Assembly (NCBI RefSeq): GCF_003417465.1
Contig: NZ_QVMV01000049.1
Coordinates: forward strand, 1-36,470
Direction: 5' to 3'
Source of the DNA: Wenzhouxiangella sp. 15190
GTDB taxonomy: Bacteria; Pseudomonadota; Gammaproteobacteria; Xanthomonadales; Wenzhouxiangellaceae
Length of the DNA: 36,470 bases
Made by a program: the position numbers and the translations under genes. This document shows positions 9,890 to 17,963 of this stretch, piece by piece. Each line of letters begins with the position of its first letter. The first letter of the stretch is position 1. The notes beneath the pieces were generated by a model. That model had not been told where the DNA came from, searched no databases, and saw only the letters and a program-made list of their open reading frames with translations.

Positions 9890-10761
9890 GATCGACGGAA
9901 GATCCTGCGCCACCATGGCCGGGCCAGTCGGGCCCGGAGGCGTTCGATCTCCGCCTCGCGTTCGGCCAGAAGGTGGCCGGCCTGAATATGCCGGGCCACC
10001 TCGTCATTGTAGTGCTGGTAGACCGATTCACCGCGGTCTCCGTAGAGCGACAGACCCGCTACCGGCGGCAACGACGAGGGCTCCGCGGCCGCCACGACGA
10101 CGTAGTAAAGCGGTGGATAATCCGGTGCGTGTGCCGCGCGCAGGGTTCCTTCGTCTTCGATCAGGAATTGCCGCCCTTCGCCGTCGTCCAGATCCCACAG
10201 GGCCGAGACGAACATCAGCTTCTGGCCATAAAAACGATAGGCCGGAAAGACCGCCGAGATCAGCGACTCGAGTTCATCGCGGTACAGCTCGCGCACATGG
10301 AAGGGATTGTCGTAACCGGTCTCGTCGCTGTAGGTCTTTCGATCGGGCGAGGAAATGACGAGGAAGCCGTCAGGGCGCAGGACGCGACGAAACTCGGCCA
10401 GCAGGGTCTCCTGGGCCTCGAGATGTTCAAGCGTCTCGAAGGATACGACGACATCGAAGCGATCGTCCTCGCAGGGCAGCTTGGTGGCATCCGCCTGTTC
10501 GAACCGGAGATTGTCGCCAGAATAGCGTTCGCGCGCATGCGCCACCGCCGCTTCGCCAATATCCACGCCCACGACCGACTTAGCCCGTGTGGCCAGCAGG
10601 TGGCTGCCGTAACCCTCGCCACAAGCCGCGTCGAGCGCGTCGAGCCCCTTGACCATCTCGGCCGCCCAGGCATAACGGTGCCAATGCTCGTAGGCCATTT
10701 CACGCACGCACTCGGGCGTGAAGCGCTCGCCGGTGAATTCGAGTTCGGGCTGGTCTGACAT
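9886..10761 (-). CDS. SAM-dependent methyltransferase with C-terminal coiled coil
   Basis: A 291-residue class I methyltransferase. Motif I is ALDAACGEGYGSHLL, the acidic motif-II loop VVGVDIGEAAV and motif III FDVVVSFETLEHL. The last 45 residues form a heptad-like charged helix (LLAEREAEIERLRARLARP) ending in WWRRIFRRS, a basic amphipathic tip that could attach to the membrane. A methyltransferase linked by a coiled coil to a membrane tip, in an operon with a Wzt-like ATPase carrying an extra domain, recalls O-antigen chain terminators such as WbdD. It lacks the WbdD kinase domain, so that role is inference. Confidence 0.87.
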   Translation of the reverse strand: MSDQPELEFTGERFTPECVREMAYEHWHRYAWAAEMVKGLDALDAACGEGYGSHLLATRAKSVVGVDIGEAAVAHARERYSGDNLRFEQADATKLPCEDDRFDVVVSFETLEHLEAQETLLAEFRRVLRPDGFLVISSPDRKTYSDETGYDNPFHVRELYRDELESLISAVFPAYRFYGQKLMFVSALWDLDDGEGRQFLIEDEGTLRAAHAPDYPPLYYVVVAAAEPSSLPPVAGLSLYGDRGESVYQHYNDEVARHIQAGHLLAEREAEIERLRARLARPWWRRIFRRS

Positions 10762-10807
10762 CTAGCGGGTGTCGATCATGTACAGCTGCCAGTTTAACCC
10801 GGCCGGT

Positions 10808-10933
10808 TGGCTGTGGTCTGTGGTCTGGGCTCTATGTGTCGTTTCGTCGTTTTGTCGTTTCGACTTATTACCGAGTACTGAACATGGACCACAGTGCACG
10901 GGATCCCGGATAACGCCTCCGGCGTTTCCGGGA
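10808..10933. repeat. Composite intergenic repeat (locus 6)
   Basis: Two kinds of repeat meet in the gap between the GT2 and methyltransferase genes. From about 10808, words GTGGTCTGTGGTCTG and TGTCGTTTCGTCGTTTTG are repeated without a matching opposite arm. Then at 10904-10933 a palindrome TCCCGGA...TCCGGGA encloses an inner stem AACGCC/GGCGTT. The CCCGGA/TCCGGG ends are those of the GC-rich repeats in gspI and gspJ. The GTGGTCTGTGG words resemble those in the gspH leader. This is the only interruption in an otherwise overlapping operon. Confidence 0.65.
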
Positions 10934-10938
10934 CGACA

Positions 10939-11766
10939 TTATTGCGACGGGTTGGCTTTTCGAAAGGCCTCGACGATTTTCTGCCGGCGCTCGGCCATCG
11001 GATCGGCTTCGATGAAAGCGCGTACACGCTCCATGTAGTCCGGATAGCGCGAGAGCAGGGTTTCCATCGCCTCGCCACCGGGCTTCAGTCCCAGGGGACC
11101 GAAGCTGGCGCCGCCTTCGTGCGCGACGAAGGCATCGTCGCAGATCACGTGGCGCCAACCCGCGCGAGCGGCGCGCATGCACCAGTCGTTTTCCTCGCCG
11201 TAGCCCCGCCCGTAGGCGGCCTCGTCGAACAGGCCGATCTGGTCGATGGCCCGGCGCCGCAGGAACATGCAGAACCCGACGGCCGTCGGGACTTCGGGAT
11301 ATAGAGGCGGACCGGCTTCCCGGCAGGCCTTTGCCCAACGCTCGGGGGCATCGGGCCAGGGGTTCGGATGACAGAACGTCGGGATGGACGCAATTTCGCC
11401 GTTGTTGGTCAACGGCGTCACAGAGGCAATGTCGCGGCCCGAGGCGGCACAGCGCTCGATGGCCTCCAGCCAGCCCGATGTGACGCGGGTATCGGCGTTG
11501 AGCAGGATCACATCCTGTCCTGCAGCCAGGGTCATGCCGAGGTTGGCGCTGGCGACGAATCCCAGGTTGCTTTCGTTGCGGACCCGCGTCCAGTTGCGGG
11601 GTTGGCTATCGAGCAATTCCGGGATCTCGGGCTCGGTCGATGCATCGTCGATAACGATCACCGGTTGTCTCGTCTCGATAGTTTCAGTCAGGGACGCCAG
11701 GCAACGACGCGTCGCCTCGGGCGCATTGAATACGGGAACGACGATCGCGGTCACGGCTTGCGCCAT
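10939..11766 (-). CDS. Family 2 glycosyltransferase
   Basis: A 275-residue GT2 enzyme. The N-terminal TAIVVPVFNAPEATRRCLASL is followed by VIVIDDASTEPEI (UDP-sugar binding), DVILLNADTRVT (DxD-type metal site) and RGYGEENDWCMRAARAG (ED acceptor motif). It closely follows the WcaA/rhamnosyltransferase-like pattern and has no signal peptide or strong membrane helix. I used the ATG at 11766, which overlaps the ATPase gene by 16 bases. A GTG at 11754 would give a four-base GTGA overlap like other junctions in this operon and the common start MTAIVVPVFN, so it is a good alternative. Its donor and acceptor sugars are unknown. Confidence 0.88.
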   Translation of the reverse strand: MAQAVTAIVVPVFNAPEATRRCLASLTETIETRQPVIVIDDASTEPEIPELLDSQPRNWTRVRNESNLGFVASANLGMTLAAGQDVILLNADTRVTSGWLEAIERCAASGRDIASVTPLTNNGEIASIPTFCHPNPWPDAPERWAKACREAGPPLYPEVPTAVGFCMFLRRRAIDQIGLFDEAAYGRGYGEENDWCMRAARAGWRHVICDDAFVAHEGGASFGPLGLKPGGEAMETLLSRYPDYMERVRAFIEADPMAERRQKIVEAFRKANPSQ

Positions 11767-12932
11767 TCGTGCTTCAGTCGGACGAGGCCGAGCTCTCTGC
11801 TGCGGCCGGTGACAGTGAAGCTTTGCTCGATCGTGTCGCACACGCGCAACCCCTCCGGGTCCATGGCATGGGCACGCAGGGTGTAGCCACCGGGCAGCAA
11901 GGGCAATTCGGGGAATCGCAGGATGACGACCCAGCCATTGTCGCCGACGGGGTAAGGCTCGATCTCATCGTGGTCGGTGGCCACGCCATAAACCGGCGTT
12001 CCGTCGGCTCGAACGATGCCGAACAAGGCCTCCGGGGATCGGCCGTCCGGCGCGGCCAGCTCCAGTCGGACTTCCAGCGGATCGCCAACCGCCAACATCA
12101 GACTGTTTCCCTCGTTTTCCCCCAGCGTCATGGATCGAATCCGATAGGGCGCGTCCGGGTTACTGCCTGCCCGGGCACCGACATCCCGGGCATCCTTCCG
12201 CTCGTGCCAGGCCAGGTAGGACTGGGTGACATCGAAGACATCGCCGTACATGGACACCTTGCCCTCGTCGAGCCAGAGCGCGTGGCGACAGAGCTTCTGA
12301 ACCTGGTACATGCTGTGGGAGACCATCAACATGGTGCCGCCGTCGGCCAGGTAGCCCTCGATCCAGCGAATGCACTTCTTCTGGAAACTCTCGTCACCGA
12401 CCGCCAGTACCTCGTCGGTAATCAGCAGGTCGGGCCTGACCGAGGCGACCACCGCGAACCCCAGGCGAACGACCATGCCCGATGAGTAGTGCTTGACCGG
12501 TTCGTAAACGGAATCACCGATGTCGGCAAAGGCGAGAATATCGTCCAGGCGTTCGTCGACTTCCCGCCGCGACAGGCCGAGAAAGGCGGCATTCATGCGC
12601 AGATTGTCCAGGCCGGTGTATTCGGGATCGAAGCCGGCGCCCAGTTCCAGCAGCGCGGCGACACTGCCGTTTTGTTCGATCGTCCCCGTGGTCGGCGCCA
12701 GCACGCCCGTGATGATCTTCAGCAGGGTGGACTTGCCTGCACCGTTGGAGCCGATGATGGCCAGCGATTCGCCCGGCATGATGTCGAAGCTGATGTCCTC
12801 GAGCACCGCCGTGCCGCCCTCGGCCTTGCCGCGCCACAGCAATTGCCAGAAGGCACGAAAGCGCTCTCCCGAATTGACCGTCGGCGGGTAGCGCTTCGAG
12901 GCATTCGCCAGGCTGAGTAGCGGCCGGGTCAC
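11751..12932 (-). CDS. Polysaccharide ABC transporter ATP-binding protein (Wzt-like)
   Basis: A 393-residue ATPase that drives export of a lipid-linked polysaccharide across the inner membrane. Walker A is GSNGAGKSTLLK, the signature region YSSGMVVRLGFAV and Walker B LLITDEVLAVGDE. The sequence before the cassette is short, as in the Wzt/KpsT/TagH group. Residues from about 260 on form a separate beta-rich domain (LRVCDTIEQSFTV near the end), like the Wzt C-terminal carbohydrate-binding domain that recognises the capped chain end. I chose the GTG at 12932: it overlaps the permease stop as GTGA and has GAGGA six bases upstream. The longer open frame runs into the permease gene. Confidence 0.92.
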   Translation of the reverse strand: MTRPLLSLANASKRYPPTVNSGERFRAFWQLLWRGKAEGGTAVLEDISFDIMPGESLAIIGSNGAGKSTLLKIITGVLAPTTGTIEQNGSVAALLELGAGFDPEYTGLDNLRMNAAFLGLSRREVDERLDDILAFADIGDSVYEPVKHYSSGMVVRLGFAVVASVRPDLLITDEVLAVGDESFQKKCIRWIEGYLADGGTMLMVSHSMYQVQKLCRHALWLDEGKVSMYGDVFDVTQSYLAWHERKDARDVGARAGSNPDAPYRIRSMTLGENEGNSLMLAVGDPLEVRLELAAPDGRSPEALFGIVRADGTPVYGVATDHDEIEPYPVGDNGWVVILRFPELPLLPGGYTLRAHAMDPEGLRVCDTIEQSFTVTGRSRELGLVRLKHEWRKP

Positions 12933-13705
12933 AGGAAGTCCTCGAAGTAGGGGCTCAAACGGCGAAAAATACGATGCCCGGCCCAGGCCACTGCCAGGCT
13001 GCCGAGAAGCATCGCCAGTGCCGGCCAACCAGGAAGAGACTCGGCATGCAGGATCCCGCCGCGGATTTCGGCCATCCACCAGGTCAGCGGATTCAGATCC
13101 AGCCAGGCCCCAAGATCTGACGGCAGCAGGGAGGGCGCGTACAGGATCGGGGTGAGAAAGAACCAGAACATCATCACCGTCGGCAGGGCCTGTTCGAGGT
13201 CGCGGACGTAGACCTGGATGGCGGACAGGCCCAGCGCCAGCCCACTGGTCAACACGAAAAGGCTGACAAGCGCCAGAAGCAGTCGGGGCAGCCCGGCCCA
13301 GTGCAGGTCGATACCCAGAACGACCAGGACGAGAAAAACGGCCAGGTAGCCGGCCAGGTGGAGCAGGAAAACCGCCGATACCGACGCAAACACCAGCAGT
13401 TCACGTGGCAGTGAAACCTTCGAGATCAGCGCAGCATGCTCCCGAATGGATTGGGAGCCCTTTAGTACACCCTCGGAAAACATCAGCCAGGGCCAGAGCG
13501 CGACCGCCAGCCAGGCCACGAATGGCATTTCCAGGCCGGGTGGAACCCGGGCCTGGAATATCACGCCGAATACGAAGGAGTAAACCGCCAGCAACAGCAG
13601 CGGGTTGAGAATCAGCCAGATCCAGCCGCTGGCGCTGCCGATAAACCGGGCACGGACATCACGCTGGAGAAGGAGGACAAAAGTAGCCAGCGTCGAACGA
13701 GACAC
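12929..13705 (-). CDS. Polysaccharide ABC-2 type permease (Wzm-like)
   Basis: A 258-residue inner-membrane permease with about six hydrophobic segments. The first is WIWLILNPLLLLAVYSFVFG, followed by a gate-helix region and a WFFLTPILYAPSLLP stretch characteristic of ABC-2 polysaccharide exporters (Wzm/KpsM/TagG). The N-terminal amphipathic part RDVRARFIGSASGW is the family's coupling region. The downstream gene encodes the cognate ATPase with a four-base overlap, so the two form the transporter. It is the first gene of the minus-strand cluster running down to 8187. Confidence 0.92.
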   Translation of the reverse strand: MSRSTLATFVLLLQRDVRARFIGSASGWIWLILNPLLLLAVYSFVFGVIFQARVPPGLEMPFVAWLAVALWPWLMFSEGVLKGSQSIREHAALISKVSLPRELLVFASVSAVFLLHLAGYLAVFLVLVVLGIDLHWAGLPRLLLALVSLFVLTSGLALGLSAIQVYVRDLEQALPTVMMFWFFLTPILYAPSLLPSDLGAWLDLNPLTWWMAEIRGGILHAESLPGWPALAMLLGSLAVAWAGHRIFRRLSPYFEDFL

Positions 13706-13740
13706 TTAGCAATTCCCAACCTCGGCCTCAGTGAAACCAA

Positions 13741-14694
13741 TTAGTCTTCGGTCGCGAGGGTCTCATGGTCACGCGTCCAGTCGACATTGTAACGTTCTAG
13801 CAACTCTCTTACGGCACCTTCCGGGAGTTGCATTGAATGCGACCCGGCCAGCCGAGAGCGAAACCGATCATTCAACTTTGCCCGGTGCTCATTGCGGGCT
13901 TGCTCTGTTGCTGCATCACGAACTTCGTCCCATTCGGGAATTCGACCTTCATTCCTGGCATCAAGTCGAACGATATGCCATCCAAGTGCGGAGGGAAATG
14001 GCTGGGATCTCTCGCCGGGCTCCAGCCGTTCCAGTTGACGCCGCACGCTTCGCTCAAGCTGGTCCGGTTCAACGTGTTCGTAGCGTCCCCGATTTTCTTC
14101 GACGCGCGGATCTTCCGAATACCGAGCAATCAGTTCATCCAGGTCAGCCCCGTCTTTCAGCCTTTCATTCAACTCAAGCATAAGCTCCATGAGCTTAATC
14201 TGATCATCGTCGGGATCCCTCTTTACCAGTAAATGACTGAAATCAAGGGTTTCGGGTTCACGGAAACGCTCAGGATTCGCCAGGTACATTTCGTGGGCCT
14301 GATCGCTATAGTCATCCAGCGTATTCTCATCGATATACTGCTCGGTCATGCGTTCCGCCGTCAAAACGGAGGCAGTCTGCAATAACAGGGCCTGGTGGAG
14401 CGGGTCGTCCAACAGCCCGGTCCGAGTGGCTTCGACCATATACTGACGTACGAGCATTAATTGTGTGAGTGCCTTTTCAACCCGGGCCGGACTATTCAGG
14501 AACGCCACATGGTCCGTTTCCGGAATTTGGGTCATATAGGCATCGAAATCCCTTTGTGTAACGACTGCCGGACCCGCTTGCGCCAGTATATCGCCCTGCT
14601 GTTCAACACTGAAGCTCAAAAGTGAGTCTGCATAACCGGCATTGCCCAGGGACAGACCAAGTGCCAGAATAAAACATTTGTAAGTAAGTCGCAT
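13741..14694 (-). CDS. Periplasmic parvulin-type peptidyl-prolyl isomerase
   Basis: A 317-residue protein with a signal peptide (MRLTYKCFILALGLSLGNAGYA). A SurA/PpiC-like N-terminal helical region spans about residues 30-150 (TQRDFDAYMTQIPETDHV). The parvulin domain spans about 165-265: LDFSHLLVKRD, ARYSEDPRVEENRGRYEHV, and the family-typical ending FPSALGWHIVRLDARNEG. It probably folds exported proteins. The gene has lower GC than the genes around it. It follows the secreted protein at 14714-15790 by 19 bases on the same strand, so the two may be a unit: a dedicated foldase and its client. That pairing is inference. Confidence 0.88.
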   Translation of the reverse strand: MRLTYKCFILALGLSLGNAGYADSLLSFSVEQQGDILAQAGPAVVTQRDFDAYMTQIPETDHVAFLNSPARVEKALTQLMLVRQYMVEATRTGLLDDPLHQALLLQTASVLTAERMTEQYIDENTLDDYSDQAHEMYLANPERFREPETLDFSHLLVKRDPDDDQIKLMELMLELNERLKDGADLDELIARYSEDPRVEENRGRYEHVEPDQLERSVRRQLERLEPGERSQPFPSALGWHIVRLDARNEGRIPEWDEVRDAATEQARNEHRAKLNDRFRSRLAGSHSMQLPEGAVRELLERYNVDWTRDHETLATED

Positions 14695-14713
14695 TGAGAT
14701 CTACTTTACCCTT

Positions 14714-15790
14714 TTATTGATCCTTAATAGTGATGGCTCGGCCGCAAGTTTGTTCAGGATCACCGGCGCACGCCCAGTTCAACTTATCAGGTGCAGTTCC
14801 CGCTTCTGAATCTGTATACAAGATATTGAGGTAATAGGTCGAGTTCTGCTTCAAGGTGCACATGCTGGAGTAATTCACGTTCTCTCCCTGCCACCACATC
14901 ACTTCACTAGCATCACCCGTGCGGTAGCAAGTATTCTCCATTTCTGAAGCAATTGCCTTGGCATCAAAGTCGCCCGGGCACTTAGAAATAGTCCACAGCA
15001 ATTCTCCAGTTTCCACCCCATATTGCGGGGTTTCGGTGCTAAATCTACCGTATACATCAAGCGGGTAATCACCGGAGTTGAACTTAAGCGCCAGATATTC
15101 GTTCGGCCGCTGATAGAAATTGGTTTGCGTTGACTTCGTCGAACCAAATTCTCTTCCAAAGAACCCCTTCCAGGATTGGCAATCGGCGGAGCCCTGGTTG
15201 TCCCAATCACAGTGGGAAACTGCCCGATTCATTCCGGCAGGAGTGCGACCCGAACATCCCTCGGGTACCGGTTCCGCCTCAGCTTCTTTATCAACCTCAA
15301 AGGTGGTGCTAACAGAGTCACAGTTTGGTCCATTGCAGCATTTTATACTCGGTTTGTGAACTTCTTCCGTTGAAAGACCCGCGACACTGATCGACGCACT
15401 GCCTTCTGGACCACCGGCATAGTCTTGCCAGTCGGTACCTGCCAAGTTTCCGCCCTCGCAGTTCCAGGCACCTTTTGAGTTCCAGGTAAAGGTCACATCA
15501 CCATTTTCGGAGACGGGATCGGGGCTGACGCTGAACGACCCGCCATCAACGGGGGCCATGGACACTTGAACGTCATCGCATGCGCTGCATACAAAGTCGT
15601 CTTTCGCAGTCGCCCGGAGCTGGCCTGTCGCCAGCAGTTCCAACGACGTGGATGCCTTAAGGGGAATCTCTATTGGCCCATCAGCGGTTTCAAGGGTAAT
15701 AGTTCTGTCTTCGGCCGAGACCGAGAAACTCAAAACAAGCAGACAAAAAATCGTGCAATTTATCGTTAACAGGCGGCTCATGGTATTCAT
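14714..15790 (-). CDS. Secreted cysteine-rich protein of unknown function
   Basis: A 358-residue exported protein. The signal peptide spans MNTMSRLLTINCTIFCLLVLSFSVSA; an ATG at 15781 would drop three residues. The mature part has many cysteines in pairs (VCSACDD, IKCCNGPNCD, CYRTGD), suggesting several disulfides. Residues about 80-170 contain PDPVSENGDVTFTWNSKGAWNCEG, quoted here only as an Ig/PKD-like pattern with W and C spaced as in beta-sandwich repeats. I do not recognise the C-terminal half. Base composition is more AT-rich than most of the window, which may indicate transfer. A -10-like TATAAT lies upstream at 15900-15905. Confidence 0.72.
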   Translation of the reverse strand: MNTMSRLLTINCTIFCLLVLSFSVSAEDRTITLETADGPIEIPLKASTSLELLATGQLRATAKDDFVCSACDDVQVSMAPVDGGSFSVSPDPVSENGDVTFTWNSKGAWNCEGGNLAGTDWQDYAGGPEGSASISVAGLSTEEVHKPSIKCCNGPNCDSVSTTFEVDKEAEAEPVPEGCSGRTPAGMNRAVSHCDWDNQGSADCQSWKGFFGREFGSTKSTQTNFYQRPNEYLALKFNSGDYPLDVYGRFSTETPQYGVETGELLWTISKCPGDFDAKAIASEMENTCYRTGDASEVMWWQGENVNYSSMCTLKQNSTYYLNILYTDSEAGTAPDKLNWACAGDPEQTCGRAITIKDQ

Positions 15791-16218
15791 GAAACGTATT
15801 CAACCTCTCCGAGTTGCTGCATGGCGCAAATTCGCCTAACAGGCCAATTGTCTAGTAGGCAATTGTAGTACAGGAAAGTTCCAGTTTGACAGATTATTCA
15901 TTATAGAAATTGCAGATTAATATTAATAAAGGATAAGAGGGGCAATGCGTCTCGCGCTTAGCGCTGCGAAGTGTGATGCACGTCGCCTACCCGGCGGCGG
16001 GAATTCGTAACAACGCAAGACCGCCGGCCAGCACATCGACATCTGAACACGACGGTTACCAGTTTCTTGTCGGATGTCGCTCACTCTTCTTGCGCCAACA
16101 TGAATTGTCAGCACCATTGCGACATCATTCCTCCACCGAGCGTCCACCTCGAGTTCGGCCCTTCCTTATAGATGAAGACGCCAGACTATTACAATTCATA
16201 TTTGGCAGCGGCTCCCCT
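15791..16218. other. Long AT-rich non-coding stretch
   Basis: No convincing gene lies here. Short open frames exist (for example 15923-16147 on the minus strand) but look random, with Arg-rich translation and no ribosome site. What can be seen is a TATAAT at 15900-15905 on the minus strand and two CAATTG boxes at 15845-15866, nine bases apart (an operator-like pair). The run from about 15840 to 15945 is very AT-rich. The part beyond 15960 returns to GC-rich sequence. It may hold the promoter and leader of the cysteine-rich protein, or decayed DNA. Confidence 0.5.
15900..15928 (-). promoter_or_regulatory. Putative promoter for the cysteine-rich secreted protein
   Basis: On the minus strand TATAAT occupies 15905-15900, a perfect -10 box. 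A weak -35-like TTATTA or TATTAA lies 17-18 bases upstream, around 15923-15929. The leader to the ATG would be about 105 bases and contains the CAATTG pair. The -35 is poor, so an activator or a chance match is possible. Confidence 0.4.
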
Positions 16219-16252
16219 AAAAAAAGAGCCACCCGGTGGGTGGCTCTTTTTT
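16219..16252. terminator. Strong bidirectional intrinsic terminator
   Basis: A nine-base perfect stem (GAGCCACCC at 16226-16234 with GGGTGGCTC at 16238-16246) has a three-base loop. It is flanked by seven A on the left and six T on the right. On the minus strand it lies 23 bases after the stop of the large secreted protein and has the stem plus U-run of a textbook rho-independent terminator. It is the clearest terminator in the window. Confidence 0.92.
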
Positions 16253-16275
16253 CGCCAAACATATCGAGTCCGAGC

Positions 16276-17841
16276 TTAATCGGACGCGACGATGCTACGG
16301 CTTCCATGATGGTTGAAGGAACCGCCGTAGTTCGACAGGACGGTATCTCCATCGCCAGTCGGCAACGCACCAAAGGTGGAGGTGCTGGCCTGGAATCCAA
16401 TGACCGGAAGACCTTCCACGATCATGCCGTTATTGTCCGCTTCAGCCTGGAAATCGCCAAAGTCAAAGCGAACCCATCCGTTGAGGAAGGCTTCGGGCAG
16501 ATCGAAATTGACGTAACCCAGATCCGGGAAGGTGTCTTCACGACTCGGTTCCTTGAGGATCTCCGTGCTGGCCGGCAGGCTACCGTCGTTGGCGAAGCGA
16601 ATCACGTTGGCTTCGCGGCAGAGATCGAAGGTTGGCCGTTCGGTTGCCGGCGGTTTCGGCGAGACGATGATATCGTCCGGCTCATCGATCGGTTCACCTT
16701 CCTCACGGTTCCAGACATCGAAGTCCTGCGTTTCACAGGCCGGATCAGCGACGCCATTCACCCGGGTCCAGGTTTCGGTGAACGGGGGATCAGCCTCGTC
16801 CGTAGCACCCAGGAAACCACCCGGTGCAGCGTCGGTGTGGAAGCGCTTGGTCGGGAAAGTCAGCACCCACTCGGTACGGCCGCCCACGTCAGGTTCAATG
16901 GCATACTCGTTCATCAAGGTTTCGAGGGAAAGCACAGCATTGACGGCAGAGATGGTATCGATACCCGTATAATCCAGGGTTTCGAGGTTACCGCCACTGA
17001 AAACAAAGGCCTCGGAACTGGTGCCACCACCGAGATTCGGGTCCAGGTTGCCCGGATCGGTGTGATCGGCAGCATCGGTCCAGAATCCATCAATCGCGGT
17101 CGCGTTATAGGAAAACATCGTGCCGTCGGCCACATTGATAATGGATCCAGCGCCGAACAGACCGCCGCTAGCCGGAATCCGGACCCCGTCCGACCTCATG
17201 TCTGTGAACTCATCCGTAGCGTCCCAGACACCCTCATCAGGAACCCACTGCTCCTGGACGAGGTCACAGGCTGTCGCGGGGTCGCCACCCGGCACGCCAT
17301 CAACGTGCTTGACATCGGCAAATGTGTCACTGGTAGCGTTGATGGTACCCATTTCGATCATTTCGACATAGCCGGACTGTGTACGCTCCAAACCGCTGGG
17401 ACCACCGTCGAAACGGTCGTCAGCACTAGTCTGAGCTGCGTACTGGAAGTTCAGGAACTCCTGCTCACCGACGTCACCAGGGGTTCCACCCTGGAAGTAC
17501 GGCACGGTGCAAGACGTGTCGCGGGTCACCATCTTGGCACCGTCGCCGTCGGCCGTGATACCGGCCGTCCAAACGTCGAACGGAGACAGGTAGAGGTTGA
17601 AGTCGAGCACTTCGCGCGAGTTCAGGGCCTCGATGAAACGGACTTTGACAGCCTTGGCGTCATCGGTCGTATTGACGATCGAGATCAGCGTGTCGTTGCC
17701 GCCGCGGGCAGAATAGTACGGATACAGCAGGACCTGACCGAGTCCGTCCGGGTTGACGTTTACGGCATTGGCCACGCTGGCCATGCCCGCCACACCCGTC
17801 AGACCTGCCAGTACTGCGGTCGTCAAGGTATTTCTTTTCAT
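16276..17841 (-). CDS. Large secreted protein of unknown function
   Basis: A 521-residue exported protein. The signal peptide MKRNTLTTAVLAGLTGVAGM ends in ASVANA. The mature start VNPDGLGQVLLYPYYSARGG recalls a family of abundant, uncharacterised surface or secreted proteins of marine gammaproteobacteria. A C-terminal GGSFNHHGSRS supports that resemblance. It is acidic, low in cysteine, and likely beta-rich. I chose the ATG at 17841 because AGGAGT lies six bases upstream; the open frame reaches 17886. It has its own promoter-like element, a hairpin in its leader and a strong terminator, which suggests high expression. Its position just downstream of the type II secretion operon makes it a possible substrate, by context only. 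Confidence 0.82.
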   Translation of the reverse strand: MKRNTLTTAVLAGLTGVAGMASVANAVNVNPDGLGQVLLYPYYSARGGNDTLISIVNTTDDAKAVKVRFIEALNSREVLDFNLYLSPFDVWTAGITADGDGAKMVTRDTSCTVPYFQGGTPGDVGEQEFLNFQYAAQTSADDRFDGGPSGLERTQSGYVEMIEMGTINATSDTFADVKHVDGVPGGDPATACDLVQEQWVPDEGVWDATDEFTDMRSDGVRIPASGGLFGAGSIINVADGTMFSYNATAIDGFWTDAADHTDPGNLDPNLGGGTSSEAFVFSGGNLETLDYTGIDTISAVNAVLSLETLMNEYAIEPDVGGRTEWVLTFPTKRFHTDAAPGGFLGATDEADPPFTETWTRVNGVADPACETQDFDVWNREEGEPIDEPDDIIVSPKPPATERPTFDLCREANVIRFANDGSLPASTEILKEPSREDTFPDLGYVNFDLPEAFLNGWVRFDFGDFQAEADNNGMIVEGLPVIGFQASTSTFGALPTGDGDTVLSNYGGSFNHHGSRSIVASD

Positions 17842-17892
17842 TACAACACTCCTAAAGTTGTTGGACACAGGGCTCTGTGTAAACACAAGCGA

Positions 17893-17917
17893 GATAGCCC
17901 GTTTTTGCGGGCCTATC
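17893..17917. promoter_or_regulatory. Hairpin in the leader of the large secreted protein
   Basis: GATAGCCCG at 17893-17901 pairs with CGGGCCTATC at 17908-17917 (one bulge) around a U/A-rich loop. On the minus strand it falls between the promoter-like element and the ribosome-binding site of the secreted protein. There is no T-run, so it is more likely an mRNA-stabilising or regulatory hairpin than a terminator for the lipoprotein gene upstream. Confidence 0.5.
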
Positions 17918-17929
17918 CCAGCGTGTGCA

Positions 17930-17959
17930 ATTCTATGCTAATTCATCCTGTCGTGTAAA
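17930..17959 (-). promoter_or_regulatory. Sigma-70-like promoter of the large secreted protein
   Basis: On the minus strand TTTACA (17959-17954) and TAGAAT (17935-17930) are separated by 18 bases. Each differs by only one or two bases from the consensus boxes. Transcription would start near 17923 and give an 80-base leader carrying the hairpin at 17893-17917. Confidence 0.6.
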
Positions 17960-17963
17960 GCAA

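Noticed and set aside
15923-16147. 74-residue minus-strand open frame in the AT-rich gap
   Set aside because: No ribosome site, no homology recognised, random-looking composition.
15973-17958. 661-residue plus-strand open frame opposite the large secreted protein
   Set aside because: No recognisable domain; crosses a strong terminator and the promoter of the real gene.
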